Assembly (NCBI GenBank): GCA_903813345.2
Contig: CAIIXF020000002.1
Location: forward strand, 18,426,813 to 18,490,812
Direction: 5' to 3'
DNA from: Owenia fusiformis
Taxonomy: Eukaryota; Annelida; Polychaeta; Sabellida; Oweniidae
DNA length: 64,000 nt
Shown here: one piece after another, positions 34,401 to 44,415 of the stretch
Layout of the letters: each line of letters starts with the position of its first letter
How positions within the stretch are numbered: the first letter of the stretch is position 1
Position numbers and translations under genes: made by a program
Notes under the pieces: generated by a model
What the model was told of the DNA's origin: nothing
Databases searched by the model: none
What the model saw: the letters and a program-made list of their open reading frames with translations, nothing else

Positions 34401-36705
34401 GATATGTTTCTGGTTACTTAGCATGATAACCTTTGATATTGTCCTGGTGCGATTACGAACTACATATATACATATTGAGATATATAAACACTTCTTTAAC
34501 TAATAACACCATAATGGAAAAATATCAAGTTCATAATCGATCACATTCAGGCCAATATACAGTACTACTATTACTTTAAATATGTAAGCACAGCTGCCAT
34601 GTGAGAGGATATAAAACTCCAAGAACAGAAATTAACATAATAAGTCATAAGGAAAACAATATTAATGATGTAAAGCACAAAGGGACAATGTCAAATCCCT
34701 CCCCCAAACATTTATAAACTAGTGACAAATCATTCATAATTTTATAGATTTATCCTATGGTTTTGAAATAGTATCATCTAGATCCTATGAGAGGATATTG
34801 CTATCTTCACGAGTGAACGCAGCCATCGAATATCACTTTTAAAAACATCAAATATCACTTTTGAAACCATCGAATATCACTTTTTAGGAAGTGATATCAC
34901 TTTTTAAGAAGTGATATTCGATGGTTAGGGACTTTTTGCTAAAATATTATATCTTGATCCACATATCAAATATATTTTCACGTGATATACGATACCCTTG
35001 CAACCATAGGATAAATATAATATATCTACCTACGGCCCTCGGGCAGATATATTATATTGGCCTCGGGATAATCCCAATATCCTGAACCTCATATAGGATA
35101 ATCTCTATATATCACACCCTCTATCATGTAATAATGCTATAATGTATGTACTGCCATTGAAGAATGATATGAACATATTTGAAAATTTTAACATACTATG
35201 TAATATATTCATTTATGTTTATGAATATTAATTAGAAATAAATAGGATATTAATAGGAATTTAATAGGAACATTATCTAAAGTGCATTGGCCATCAGTTT
35301 ATACGCTTAATAAATATTGAATTTTAGTATTGATGATAATTAATGTCCAATGTAGCTAAAAATAATTTATTACTTTAAACTTTGTATTAATGCACGTCAT
35401 ATGTTAAGTATCTACGTAAGCCTCATATGTGTAAATTAAATTGTGTTGAATTGTGTTTTATATTTAACTAAGCCCTCTAGCAATTTTGGAAATACCAGTG
35501 ACAAGATGTATGTACGTAATAGGTCTACAGCACTTCCTCATTCTAATGGTATTAACATGATAGAGATATTCATTGTATACTGGATTAGTAACTTATACAG
35601 CCATGTATTTTACTAACAGTTTAGTGGATTATGTATACTATTTAGTAGTGTTTTCCTCTTTAATCAGATTAACAAAGCCAAACTTTACTAAGTCCCAGGT
35701 ACTTCAAACAAGTATATGCCGTTGTATGTACAAATGTACAATAGGAAGTATGCTGAGTGTTCCAATCGAGTATTTAGCACTGTTTAAGTTAAACTTAGGA
35801 GTATATTTAATTGTTGAAATATTTAGTATTACCGGCTCGTTAATATGAGAAATATTTGATTTAATACAAAAGCTTATGGTAGCAACAAGTGCAATTTTGG
35901 CATTCGATGAAATTGAATTGCATGGCGCGTGATATAGAGGATCTCAATACTTTACTCAATTGCGTTCTATTGGCCTTTTAATAGTGAAAGGACGTGTTTT
36001 TTTACTTAATAGAATCTGCTAATATAGTGTAGGTATTTCAGAGGGGTTTCCGATATTCAAATGTATGGTTTATACTGTATGAAACTCAAAACCTCTTATA
36101 AATATAAGTGCAGTCTGACTAAAAAATCACAGGCACTTGATTTCTCGAGAAAATGAAAACTAAATGAACAAATGTTTATACCTTTGAATGTATTGTTGAT
36201 GACTACTGACTACTCTAAAAAATTGAAATCGACCATTAATAATATATGTATTATACGTATTTAAGTGTTTGTTTTAGCATATTTATTTTGAAATATGTAT
36301 GATAATGTCATATTGAGAGCATGGTGCCTGGTTCACAAAGAACAAACGAGCGAACAATGGATAGATCCCCTTGCAGAAGGCATTAATTTTTGGGTATTTG
36401 AAATAATCGTGGAATTCAATTACAGGGAGATGATGACGTAAGTGATAATTACATCACAATTACGAACGCCAAAACGACGGTATACACAAGAATAAATGAC
36501 CCTATATACTGCCATCCTTCCAAAATTATTGATCATCGTTGTGTTTATGTTTGTGTGTTTTTATAGAATCCCGGATCAATGAGACCCAATAAAATTTCAA
36601 TAAAATCTAAAGTTATTCAATTAATTTCTAAACAAGTCATACAAACTTACATTCCACGATTGAGAAAAGCGTCACTAGGATGATTCCCAAAACGTCGACG
36701 TCCAT
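19484..36705 (-). CDS. Secreted TSP1/EGF-like protein (4-exon model)
   Basis: Model with coding exons on the minus strand at 36651-36705, 21677-21740, 20223-20569 and 19484-19602 (585 nt, 194 residues). Every junction is GT-AG and the phases (1, 2, 1) join into one open frame. Exon 1 gives a signal peptide MDVDVLGIILVTLFSIVE. Exon 2 gives GPLSGLDLKDIDFKKVLKSP. Exon 3 holds a thrombospondin type-1 repeat (residues about 46-105: WSEWTNCTATCGGG, then RRRYLCC), then an EGF-like Cys cluster (CNTRCYNGGSYLG, NCGCRNGFEGACCE). Exon 4 ends in a His/Arg-rich tail, HHRHRHDHRQRQR. It is probably extracellular, binding matrix or glycans as TSP1 proteins do. The 15-kb first intron is the weak point, and extra exons may exist there. 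Exons 2-4 are firmer. The orthologue is unknown. Confidence 0.62.
19668..19826. mobile_element. Fragment of the GTAGCCAGGGG-ended element
   Basis: Inverted relative of 33943-34110: it ends CCCCCCTGGCTACGCCCCTG and includes GCTTTTGCCAAGGTGGTCCC. It lies in the last intron of the TSP1 gene model. Confidence 0.6.
20223..20569 (-). other. Exon encoding the TSP1 repeat and EGF-like segment
   Basis: The acceptor is TTTTTACATTTCAG and the donor GTATGTAC, 347 nt in all. It starts with the last base of a codon and ends with the first base of one. The TSP1 signature WxxWxxC..TCGGG is intact, with a three-Arg layer (RRRY). The Cys-rich segment between TSP1 and EGF (YRHCQKKCCQEHNKKDSKC) is longer than in a canonical TSP1. 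The plus-strand 141-codon frame over the same bases is only its antisense shadow. Confidence 0.8.
21403..21601. mobile_element. MITE C (ACACTCCCCTCCATAAATTTG ends)
   Basis: Begins ACACTCCCCTCCATAAATTT and ends AAATTTCAGAGGGGAGTGTT, about 199 bp. It lies in intron 2 of the TSP1 gene model. Other copies: 59630-59820, 61267-61443 and a very short one at 61729-61787, with a solo end near 33370-33384. TIRs of this type are common among Tc1/mariner-related MITEs, but no TA duplication is clear. Confidence 0.75.
21753..21932. repeat. Direct tandem duplication, about 85-95 bp x 2
   Basis: ATAATGCAAAATGCCAGGTA through AACATTGATCTTATATTGTA occurs twice in a row with few differences. It begins 13 bp upstream (in transcript terms) of exon 2 of the TSP1 model. 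Confidence 0.9.
21933..28940. other. Long non-coding stretch (within intron 1 of the TSP1 model)
   Basis: About 7 kb of AT-rich DNA with no frame I can support on either strand. Small features: an ATATT-type microsatellite at about 25765-25805 and a CA-rich microsatellite at 27497-27522. The 83-codon minus-strand frame at 28255-28506 (RQWVSDKVSKVDCHMFVMF) looks somewhat coding-like, but it has no clear splice sites and no recognised family. Confidence 0.5.
28945..29640. repeat. About 74-bp tandem repeat, 9-10 copies
   Basis: The unit is built from TGTAATGCAAACATCACATT, ACTACAAGTGAACCACAATG and TAATGTTGTACTTACTTACT plus a T-rich tail. Copies vary by small indels. The frames through it are chance. 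Confidence 0.9.
29641..33734. other. Non-coding stretch with a few coding-like fragments
   Basis: Mostly featureless AT-rich DNA. 30960-31340 may be a badly decayed tandem repeat (recurring GCTGAAAATAAC and ATCTCAAGGG pieces). Coding-like pieces: + strand 31925-32167, basic Lys/Asn-rich, preceded by an acceptor-like TTTACAG; - strand 32150-32240, ending DLIDSDNANESIVFENLRNF. Neither is recognised. One further fragment, 32697-32935, is listed separately. A solo MITE C end lies near 33370. Confidence 0.45.
32697..32935 (+). CDS. Possible small secreted prepropeptide, incomplete 5' end
   Basis: Not a recognised family. The frame opens just after a stop at 32694-32696 and reads a hydrophobic stretch (GIFLFIFCNILVSIAPLSVQ) followed by an apparent signal-cleavage region (VQSA then DLDRDGES). 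An acidic/polar middle, QEHSVQILQKLRNTNDKD, comes next. It ends in a Lys/Asn-rich part with a dibasic site, GIAKRCHCTNT, and a TAG stop. The order (leader, acidic pro-region, KR, short Cys peptide) resembles peptide precursors. There is no in-frame ATG before the hydrophobic part: the nearby ATG at 32686 is in another frame, so an upstream exon would be needed. CCTCTCTCAG at about 32747-32756 could instead be a splice acceptor. It lies inside the long intron of the minus-strand TSP1 model, on the opposite strand. Confidence 0.3.
33735..33875. mobile_element. Small fold-back MITE, 141 bp
   Basis: Outer arms CATCCTTCTGTCTTCAACTA and the inverse of CAGTTGAAAGAGCAGAAAGATG pair imperfectly. An inner hairpin, GGCCATGGTTTCTCATGATA with TCATGAGAAACCACGGCC, is nearly perfect. 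Confidence 0.75.
33943..34110. mobile_element. Fragment of the GTAGCCAGGGG-ended element
   Basis: Begins CAGGCCCGTAGCCAGGGGGA and ends in the inverse type of terminus (CCTTGGTAAAACCTGGCTAC). The middle matches 19668-19826 in inverse orientation. Confidence 0.6.
34825..34925. repeat. Short palindromic repeat cluster
   Basis: ATCGAATATCACTTTT occurs three times directly and then inverted as AAGTGATATTCGAT. The right part can form a stable hairpin (CACTTTTTAGGAAGTGATAT...). Confidence 0.75.
34985..35110. mobile_element. Hairpin MITE-like palindrome
   Basis: AATATAATATATCTACCTAC faces CAGATATATTATATT around a CGGCCCTCGG loop. GGCCCTCGGGCAGATATATT is in the style of the fold-back sequence at 62155-62325, but a common origin is not shown. 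Confidence 0.55.
35111..36650. other. Non-coding stretch upstream in intron 1 of the TSP1 model
   Basis: No supported feature. The 91-codon + strand frame at 35573-35848 is hydrophobic and AT-biased, with no recognised family. Confidence 0.5.
36651..36705 (-). other. Signal-peptide exon, assigned to the TSP1 gene
   Basis: ATG at 36705 opens 18 codons encoding MDVDVLGIILVTLFSIVE, a good signal-peptide core, then a phase-1 donor (T|GTAAGTTT). The phase fits exon 2 at 21740, completing a Cys codon before GPLSG. No other downstream minus-strand exon in the window was seen that would accept it. It could instead belong to an unseen gene. Confidence 0.6.
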
Positions 36706-36854
36706 GGCCTTTGATAAATAAATCCTATCCTTTAGAAGAACTGTTCTAGACGCAATGCCGTTCCTTACACAGCAGAATCTACTTCTTAAAGCTCCGTGTC
36801 TCTTAAAACACCATAGATGTGATGTTAATTATCCAAAACATGGCTAATAATTGA

Positions 36855-37570
36855 GATAGCAGTGGGTTTGTGACAAGGCTACATCCTAAGTCCTTTATTC
36901 TTTGCCGTGTAAATGAATTAGAGATGTTTACTGTGTAGAGTCGAACTAGTCAGCAGAGCTATCGTGCTTGGTATACCCCTTTTATTGGTACTCCAGTGAC
37001 AGCGTATTGACATTATCAGTAGTATTTTTTATGAAAGGGGTTCACTCGTTGTAGTGGAGAGAACTGTGATATTGCCTGAGGCAATTGAAAAAACTAAATT
37101 CTCAGGCTAGTTATGCACTAATTATGTATTGTAATTTTTGGTCATATTAGAGCATGAGATTTCCGCAATCAGCGTTGATACACTGCAGGACAGAAAAGTC
37201 GCAATAAACCTGGCAAAAACACAACTATTCCTTTGTGTTAATTGTGAAATTAATAACTAAAAGCTCTCTGATATAACAAAAGAGCCCAAGGGAGGGAAAT
37301 CCAATACTCATTCACCAGTTTGGTTTTCCAAAAATACATACCTTGGAAAGCATGCACGTTGGGGGAAACGTTGATCTAAAGCACAAAACCCCAATAAACC
37401 ATATAAACCATGAAACAATACTCACAACCAATTCTATGCTTCAGATTGCGTTGATGAGATACTTTTAGTTAATTGCTACTGATGTAATGATAATATGTGA
37501 ATGGGGTCCTAATTTCTAAAAGGGTTCACTGGATGTATCACGCAAAAGTACTCCGTTGTCTCATATTGCC
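36855..37570 (+). mobile_element. LINE (non-LTR retrotransposon) reverse-transcriptase remnant
   Basis: Pieces in shifting frames match the RT order of LINEs. GL-QGYILSPLFFAV-MNELEMF at about 36860-36935 resembles the RQGCxLSPLLFxxYINDL block. RKVAINLAKTQLFLC near 37190-37245 resembles the LxVNxxKTKxMVF block. A YLGK-like piece is near 37330. ICEWGPNF followed by KGSLDVSRKS near 37495-37550 resembles the C-terminal YGxExWG...IEKVHxKFCK block. The catalytic FADD box and the endonuclease are not seen. The copy is old and internally deleted. It could be RTE-, CR1- or L2-like; the clade is unclear. Confidence 0.6.
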
Positions 37571-38660
37571 CTACTGTCAAACTTTCATTAAAATATGATT
37601 GAAAATACCGTGTTTACACATCGCCCATCGATCACATATGGTTAACATATGTTAGACTCCTTTTTTGTCGAAAGTATGAGAAGCAACATGTACTCTCAAT
37701 TAGCACTGTTCATATCTTTGTCAGTTTTCTAGTGATCAAGTACATTCGATTTTATTATAGCCTCATATCTATAAATGAGATCAAACTAAAGGTTGCTAAA
37801 TATAAAGGAATTCCAAGTGTCGAGCTGAAATAGTGAATATCAGTGAAAAGAATTTTAGACTATTCTTGATGTTTGCGGTCACTCGGAACTTGATTGACAT
37901 ATGACGGTCTTTACAATCTCGAAGCACTTGTTTTTGAAGAGGCCCCCTTGGCTATATATCCCGGGGTGGTGGTATGTCGAAACTTTTAAAGTGGTTTATC
38001 AAGAGAAATGAAAAACAATCTCGTTAAGTCGAAAGTAAACAAAACTAAAAAGGAAAGTAAAAAGGCAAAATCCCATACAAATATCGGGATTTGATATGAT
38101 ACACAATTTAATCGCCAGTTGATTCAGCATTTTGTTCTGATAGTTTGTCTACCGGGGACCACGATACGGGTGGCATGCAGGCTAGTAGACTAGTAAGACT
38201 AGCACACGATTTCCAGGTTTATCGTGTATAAAGTAAAAAGTTTCACCGACGGTACCATAACATAATCAAAATTAACTTACGAATGGATGTATAATGAAAT
38301 AGCCTAGAATAACAGTGCCTTCTTTTTTGTCGCATCCACAAAACGCAAACGTATGGCTTCGTAACGCAACGTAAATATTTGTATTCGGATTCTGAAGATG
38401 CGACTGGGAGATAGAAGCTATTTACTCACGCGCGGTTATCGTATATATTCTGCAATTTCCGCACGATGATATATGGCCTATAGGGCCTTCGAAGACATGT
38501 ATCTCCAGTTCTTCTAGCTACAATTAGAATGTTGATCAAAATAATTAGTTTTCTTTCGCAATTTCCTCTATCAGAATTAGTACATTGTGTACGTCATTTG
38601 CATTAGTTTGACTTCATTTACGTACATTTATTTCCGTACGACCCGAACTGAAAAAATTTG
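37571..38660. other. Intergenic, no gene seen
   Basis: AT-rich with no supported frame or repeat. Confidence 0.55.
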
Positions 38661-40350
38661 GAGTCCAAGTCGTCGCAAAGAAGGCTAATAGTTATAGGTA
38701 CATGCATGTAGATTATGAGTACGACCCCTTCAACTTATCTGACAAAGGTTTGAAGAAATTCAAGCCACGAAGCAGCCGAATGTATGCACATGTATGTACA
38801 TTTAGAGGAGTCCAAATCCATGTGCGACCCTTTCAACTTATCTGACAAAGGTTTGATGAGATTCAAGCCACGAAGAAGCCCAATATATATGCGTATGCAA
38901 GAACATGAAGAGCATCGCGACCCCTTTAACTTATCTGACAAAGGTTTGAAGGAATTCAAACCATCACGAAGAAGTCGCATGAACATCAAGAGTAGTTTCA
39001 AACGCACGTACGATCCCTTCAACTTATCCGACAAAGGTTTGAAGAAATTCAAGCCACGAAGAAGCCCAATGCATATGCAAGAACATAAAGAGCAGTCCAA
39101 ACCCCATTTGCAACCCCTTCAACTTATCTGACAAAGGTTTGAAGGAATTCAAACCATCACAAAGAAGTCGCATGAACATCAAGAGTAGTTTCAAACGCAC
39201 GTACTATCCCTTCAACTTATCCGACAAAGGTTTGAAGAAATTCAAGCCATCACGAAAGAGCCCAATGTATGCATATGCATGTATATTCAGAGGAGTCCAA
39301 ACCGATGAGCGACCCCTTCAACTTATCTGACAAAAGTGTGAAGGAATTCAAGCCATCATGAAGAAGTCGCATGAACATCAAAAGTAGTTCCAAACCCATG
39401 TGCGATCCCTTCAACTTATCTGACAAAGGTTTGAGGGAATTCAAGCCATCACGAAAAAGCAAAATGTATACACATGTATGAATATTAAGAGGAGTCCAAA
39501 CCAATGAGCGACCCCTTCGATCAACTTATCTGACAAAAGTGTGAAGGAATTCAAGCCATCACGAAGAAGTTGCATGCACATCAAAAGTAGTTCCAAACCC
39601 ATGTGCGATCCCTTCAACTTATCTGACAAAGGTTTGAGGGAATTCAAGCCATCACGAAAAAGCAAAATGTATACACATGCATGAACATGAAGAGCAGTCC
39701 AAATCCGTGTGCGACCCCTTTAACTTATCTGACAAAGGTTTGAGGGAATTCAAGCCACGAAGAAGCCCAATATACTGTATAAGTGGTAATTTTGCCTAAT
39801 CATTTAATTTGCCTATTTCCTAATTTTTGCCAGGTTCGGAAAATTAAATGTCGGAATATTGTCTTTATAATGTTATCCAATGGGAGGTTTCTTATCATTA
39901 GGAAAGTTAAAATTAGGAAAATGATGAAATTTGACCATTCGGAAAATTAACTACTCGGATTAAATACCACTTATACAGTATATGCATATGCAAGAATATG
40001 AAGCGCAGTCCAAAACCCGTTTGCGACCCCTTTAACTTATCTGACAAAGGTTTGAAGGAATTCAAATTACCACCACGAAGAAGTCGCATGAACATCAAGA
40101 GTAGTTTCAAACCCATGTACGGTCCCTTCAACTTATCTGACAAAGGTTTGAGGGAATTCAAGCCATCACGAAAAAGCAAAATGTATACACATGTATGAAT
40201 ATTAAGAGGAGTCCAAATCCATGTGCAACCCTTTCAACTTATCTGACAACGGTTTGAAGGAATTCAAGCCATCACGAAGAACCCCATCATGATCATAAAG
40301 AGTAGTTCAAACCCACGTGTCACCCCTTCAACTTAACTGACAACGGGTTG
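38661..40350. repeat. About 98-bp satellite, around 16 copies
   Basis: Each unit carries CCCTTCAACTTATCTGACAA, AGGTTTGAAGGAATTCAAGC and CACGAAGAAG, plus a variable part mentioning ATGAACATCAAGAGTAG or ATGCAAGAACATGAAG. Two unit types (MNIKSSFK-like and MYAYAC-like in the + frame) partly alternate. Unit starts are 90-105 bp apart, and spacings are often not divisible by three, so long frames on both strands (such as DPFNLSDKGLKEFKP) are by-products, not a repetitive protein. It is interrupted by a MITE at 39775-39978. Confidence 0.92.
39775..39978. mobile_element. 204-bp MITE inserted in the satellite, TA or TATA target duplication
   Basis: The ends CTGTATAAGTGGTAATTTT and AAATACCACTTATACAG are inverse complements over about 17 bp. 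It splits a satellite unit: sister units read CCCAATATATATGCGTATGC uninterrupted (38880-38900), here CCCAATATA|element|TATATGCATATGC. This gives the empty site and a TA (or TATA) duplication, as in Tc1/mariner-type MITEs. Confidence 0.9.
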
Positions 40351-41319
40351 CAGTTTGAGATATAAGTGGATTCAAAAGGACAGTAGGCAAGTTAAAGGTC
40401 CTTGGTATTTTTACTTGGTGATCGAGACACTTTCATACGATAGGATAAAGAAGATATTCACCAATTGTTAAATATCGTTTCTTTCTGTGTTAGTTCAAAA
40501 TATTAATAGTTTGCTTTCCTGATAACTATTTGTGCTCTTGGTGTGTTTATGGTACTCGATGGTCTTTCTCTTCGGCATGCCATTCCCTGAAGTTATTGGA
40601 AGTTGTAAGAATTTGTTCAAAACGTCGGATGCCGAACGCCGACTGACGAACATCGTCCACAAAGAAGCAAGAGACTATTATAATCATATGTCACCACTTC
40701 TGATGGTGACATAAAAATGATAAAAAGAGTATTACTGATCATGAAAATGGCTTGTAAATATTTATTTATTGCGTCGAGCAATTGTAAATATCAACCTTTC
40801 TGTTGGGTTGACTAGGAACTTGCGAACTTTGATGATGGATCCATAACCCTCTCAAATACACAAATTGCAATTTTGAGCCTGGAATTAAACGTGAATGACA
40901 TTTGCAGTTTCGTTGCCAAACAATAACCTGTTGAAATCTCATCAATCCCATCTGTTAAGCGCGATATCCCTATGTGTTCATTGGGCTTAAAACGGCAAGG
41001 ACGTGATGTCCCAATAAATATCAAATAGCAAGAAGTACACAGAACAAAGTGCTTGACAAATTTTTATAGGAAATACTGATTTTGTTCAAACGTTATGATT
41101 AGAATATAACAAACGTTAGTAATTGTGTAAACTTCAAATTGGGAAAAATCGCATGAAGTGTGGATTAAGGACTATAGAATAAGACAGCGAAAGCCTTTCA
41201 GTCAACAGATACATTGGAACGACTAATTATTTCATGCGAAGTATTAGTTTATAATATATATGTATATTTGTATCAATTTGCTTTGATCTACCACTCCATC
41301 CGGAATCTATTTCCTTGCA
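40351..41319. other. Spacer with one small coding-like frame
   Basis: Apart from the small frame at 40526-40714 (separate entry), nothing is supported. The overlapping minus-strand frames at 40766-41024 match no family. Confidence 0.5.
40526..40714 (+). CDS. Small hypothetical ORF with hydrophobic N-terminus
   Basis: Not recognised. The frame is open from 40526. The first ATG is 40559, giving 51 residues: MVFLFGMPFPEVIGSCKNLF, then KTSDAERRLTNIVHKEARDY and YNHMSPLLMVT. The stretch before the ATG (VLLVCLWYS) extends the hydrophobic segment, so a longer product would need an upstream exon. The middle has a natural-looking mix of charged residues and little of the Lys/Asn/Ile bias of chance frames here. 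There is no splice or promoter evidence, so it may be chance. Confidence 0.22.
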   Translation, partial: LFVLLVCLWYSMVFLFGMPFPEVIGSCKNLFKTSDAERRLTNIVHKEARDYYNHMSPLLMVT

Positions 41320-42700
41320 GGTTATATTATGACTGGTTTCCACAAGGTATTCTCCCGTCTCCTCACAAACATATCATGATTAATATGTTTGTCCGTCCTT
41401 TCTAGAGCAGAGTTATTACTAATTTCGCTCTTTTCTTTATGGCTTTCTCTAGTCTCTTAACAAAATCTGTTTGTTCATGCTATTCAGAGCATAGTTTTTA
41501 CTCGTTTCGCGCTTTTCCCCTCTGGGTATTCTCGAGTCTCCCCACAAATACCCGATTGATATGTTTGCCCGTCCCATTCAGAGCAGAGCTCTTTTCCATA
41601 GGGTATTCTCCAGTCTCCTCACAAATACCCGATTGATATGTTTGCCCGTCCCATTCAGAGCAGAGCTCTTTTCTATAGGGTATTCTCGAGTCTCCCCACA
41701 AATACCCGATTGATATGTTTGCCCGTCCCATTCAGAGCAGAGCTCTTTTCCATAGGGTATTCTCCAGTCTCCTCACAAATACCCGATTGATATGTTTGCC
41801 CGTCCCATTCAGAGCAGAGCTCTTTTCTATAGGGTATTCTCGAGTCTCCCCACAAATACCCGATTGATATGTTTGCCCGTCCCATTCAGAGCAGAGCTCT
41901 TTTCTATAAGTTATTCTCCAGTCTCCTTACAAACACCTGATTGATCTGTTTGTCCGTCTGATTAAGAGCATGGTTGTTACTCATTTCGCTCTTTTCCTCT
42001 GGGAATTTTCCAGATTCCTCACAAACACCTAATTGATCTGTTTGTATGTCCTATTTAGAGCAAAGTTATTACTCGTTTCGTTCTTTTCCTCATGGTATTC
42101 TCCAGTCTCCTCACAAACACCTAATTGAACTGTTTGTCCGTCACATTTAGAGTTTAGTTATTACTCGTTTCGCTATTTTCCTCGGGGTATTCTCCAATCT
42201 CCTCACAAACACCTGATTGATCTGTTTGTCCGTCTTATTTAGAGCAGAGCTCTTTTCAATAGGGTATTCTCCAATCTCCTCACAAACACCTGATTGATCT
42301 GTTTGTCCGTCTTATTTAGAGCATGTTTGTTACTCATTTCGCTCTTTTCCTCTGGGCATTTTCCAGATTCCTCACAAACACCTGATTGATCTGTTTGTAT
42401 GTCCTATTTAGAGCAAAGTTATTACTCGTTTCGTTTTTTTCCTCAGGGTATTCTCCAGTCTCCTCACAAACACCTGATTGATCCGTTTGTCTTTCACATT
42501 CAGAGCATGATTATTAATCTGATTGATCTGTTTATCCCTTAATTTAGAGCATAGTAATTACTTGTTTCGCTTTTTCCTTAGAGTATTCTCAAGTCTCAAA
42601 CATCTTAATTTATTGAACTGTTTGTCCGTCACATTCAGAGTTTTGTTATTATGCGTTTCGCTGTTTAACTTAGGGTATTTTCCAGTCTTCTCACCTGAAT
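41320..42700. repeat. 77-93-bp satellite array with an alternating homogenised core
   Basis: About 16-17 units containing GGTATTCTCCAGTCTCCTCA, CAAACACCTGATTGATCTGT and TTGTCCGTC. In the core (41524-41905) units are exactly 77 bp and alternate CTCGAGTCTCCCC with CTCCAGTCTCCTC, a 154-bp higher-order repeat with almost no divergence. Outside the core, units are about 93 bp (extra TTATTACTCGTTTCGC segment) and diverged. Confidence 0.92.
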
Positions 42701-43287
42701 GATCATGAATGGGATGTGGTTATATGTAATTGAATAAATGCATTATATTTAGGTGTAGAAAAGTATACATTCGGATTTTTGGAACAATGGGGAACTATCC
42801 ACCGTTTACAACCATGATCATCACGTTCAAAACCGCAAGACTAACAGACATTTGAGTCATACTATAGTCATAACAATATACATGGAAAATAGAATTTATT
42901 TAAAAGAAATATCCTACCAAAAAGCTGCGGATACAAATATGTACACCGTTGCTCATTATTATGGAATATCAGTTAATTTAACATTGATTCGAAAAAAAGT
43001 TGAATTTTACATATTACATTTCATAGATTTACAAATACTCTAAGCAATAAAACATATTTGTTTAGATGTTCAAAGTGCATAACATAACCGAAATACTTTT
43101 ATACCGAGCGGAGAATTACACAGCAAGTGATACGCGGGCATATTCGGTCTCCATGGAATATTATATATTTTTCTGTTATTTAAGACCTAAAAATTGTAAT
43201 ACAATCTATCTCTTTATTTTAGAGATATCGATCTTTTAAAAGACTCAGTTTTATTAAATGTAATTTGATGAGCAACTCTAGAAATAA
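42701..43287. other. Intergenic, no gene seen
   Basis: No supported feature. A 63-codon + strand frame here is AT-driven. Confidence 0.55.
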
Positions 43288-43755
43288 ATCATCATCCAAA
43301 TGAGATATGACACGCCATGTACATTCAGGAGTTTTTGATGTAGAGGGGGTGCCGTTGTTTTTGACACCCTGTATAACTACTGTAAATCATGTTTCAAATG
43401 AGATATGGCACGCCATGCACATTCAGGAGTTTTTGGTGTAGAGGGGGTGCCGTTGTTTTTGACACCCTGTATAACTACTGTACATCATCTTTCAATTGAG
43501 ATATGGCTCACCATGTACATTCAGGAGTTTTGATATAGAGGGGGTGCCGTTGTTTTTGACACCCTGTATAACTACTGTAAATCATCTTTCAAATGAGACA
43601 TGGCACGCCATGTACATTCAGGAGTTTTTGATGTAGAGGGGGTGCCGTTGTTTTTGACACCCTGTATAACTACTGTAAATCATCATTCAAATGAAATATG
43701 ACACGCCATGTACATTCAGGAGTTTTGATGTAGAGGGGGTACCGTTGTTTCAACC
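43288..43755. repeat. About 103-bp tandem repeat, 4.5 copies
   Basis: The unit includes GAGATATGACACGCCATGTA, CATTCAGGAGTTTTTGATGT, AGAGGGGGTGCCGTTGTTTT and TGACACCCTGTATAACTACTG. The copies are about 95 percent identical by eye, so the array is young. The motif ACACCCTGTA also occurs at 55618 and, inverted, near 63966. Confidence 0.93.
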
Positions 43756-44105
43756 ATTCGTAAGATAGTCAACCTACACAGTACCTGTAAAAACTTGCGT
43801 TCACGAAAAATAGTTTTTGATTGCAGAACTGTCAAACATCGATATTTATTATTATCTCATCTGAAGTAGATTAAGTTAAAGATTTATGATTTTCATGATG
43901 AAAATGTCAGCTCTTGACAAGTTGGCAATAAAGAAATAAAACACAGCTTGTCAAAGACACTATCTTAAAATGAATTAGTATTTTATTACATCTACTTAAC
44001 CTTGTAATACTTTCTTTATCCCCCAGATAAAAACTCTTTTTATATTGATAGGACTCGACCGCACTTTATAAGGTCATACTTGCGTAATATTCTTAGATTA
44101 AACAC

Positions 44106-44415
44106 CGGGGACGATTGGCTCCCAGGGTTTCAACACGATTTTCTGCCAATTTATGGAAATGTCGTGATTACAGAATTCGAATTCAAACAGTAGCCGCAAT
44201 TTTGTTCACGATAAAATTTGAATCGCGAATTTTGGTTTTATTTCCAAACGAAAAAATTCCACTTGAAAACACACAAGATTTGGTCGAGATATTGGTTCGA
44301 AATATTCGGACTGTTGATAATGAATTTATAGTCAGTTATTATGTCAGAAAAACGACATTCTGGCACTTTCATTGTTGGAAAATATCGAGTTGCGTCCCTG
44401 GGAGTCAATCCCCTG
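44106..44415. mobile_element. MITE family A, second copy
   Basis: Same orientation as 1008-1312 and alignable throughout: ACGATTGGCTCCCAG, GAATTCGAATTCAAACAG, TTTATTTCCAAACGAAAAA, CATTGTTGGAAAATATCGAG, CTGGGAGTCAATCCCCTG. The TIRs have several mismatches, so it is older than the first copy. The 118-codon + frame across it is not a gene. Confidence 0.85.

Noticed and set aside
38735-40198. Repetitive protein frames on both strands (DPFNLSDKGL.. and LLRDGLNSFKPLSDKLKGS..)
   Set aside because: Unit spacing of 90-105 bp is often not a multiple of three, frames break between units, and both strands are equally open. This is satellite DNA.
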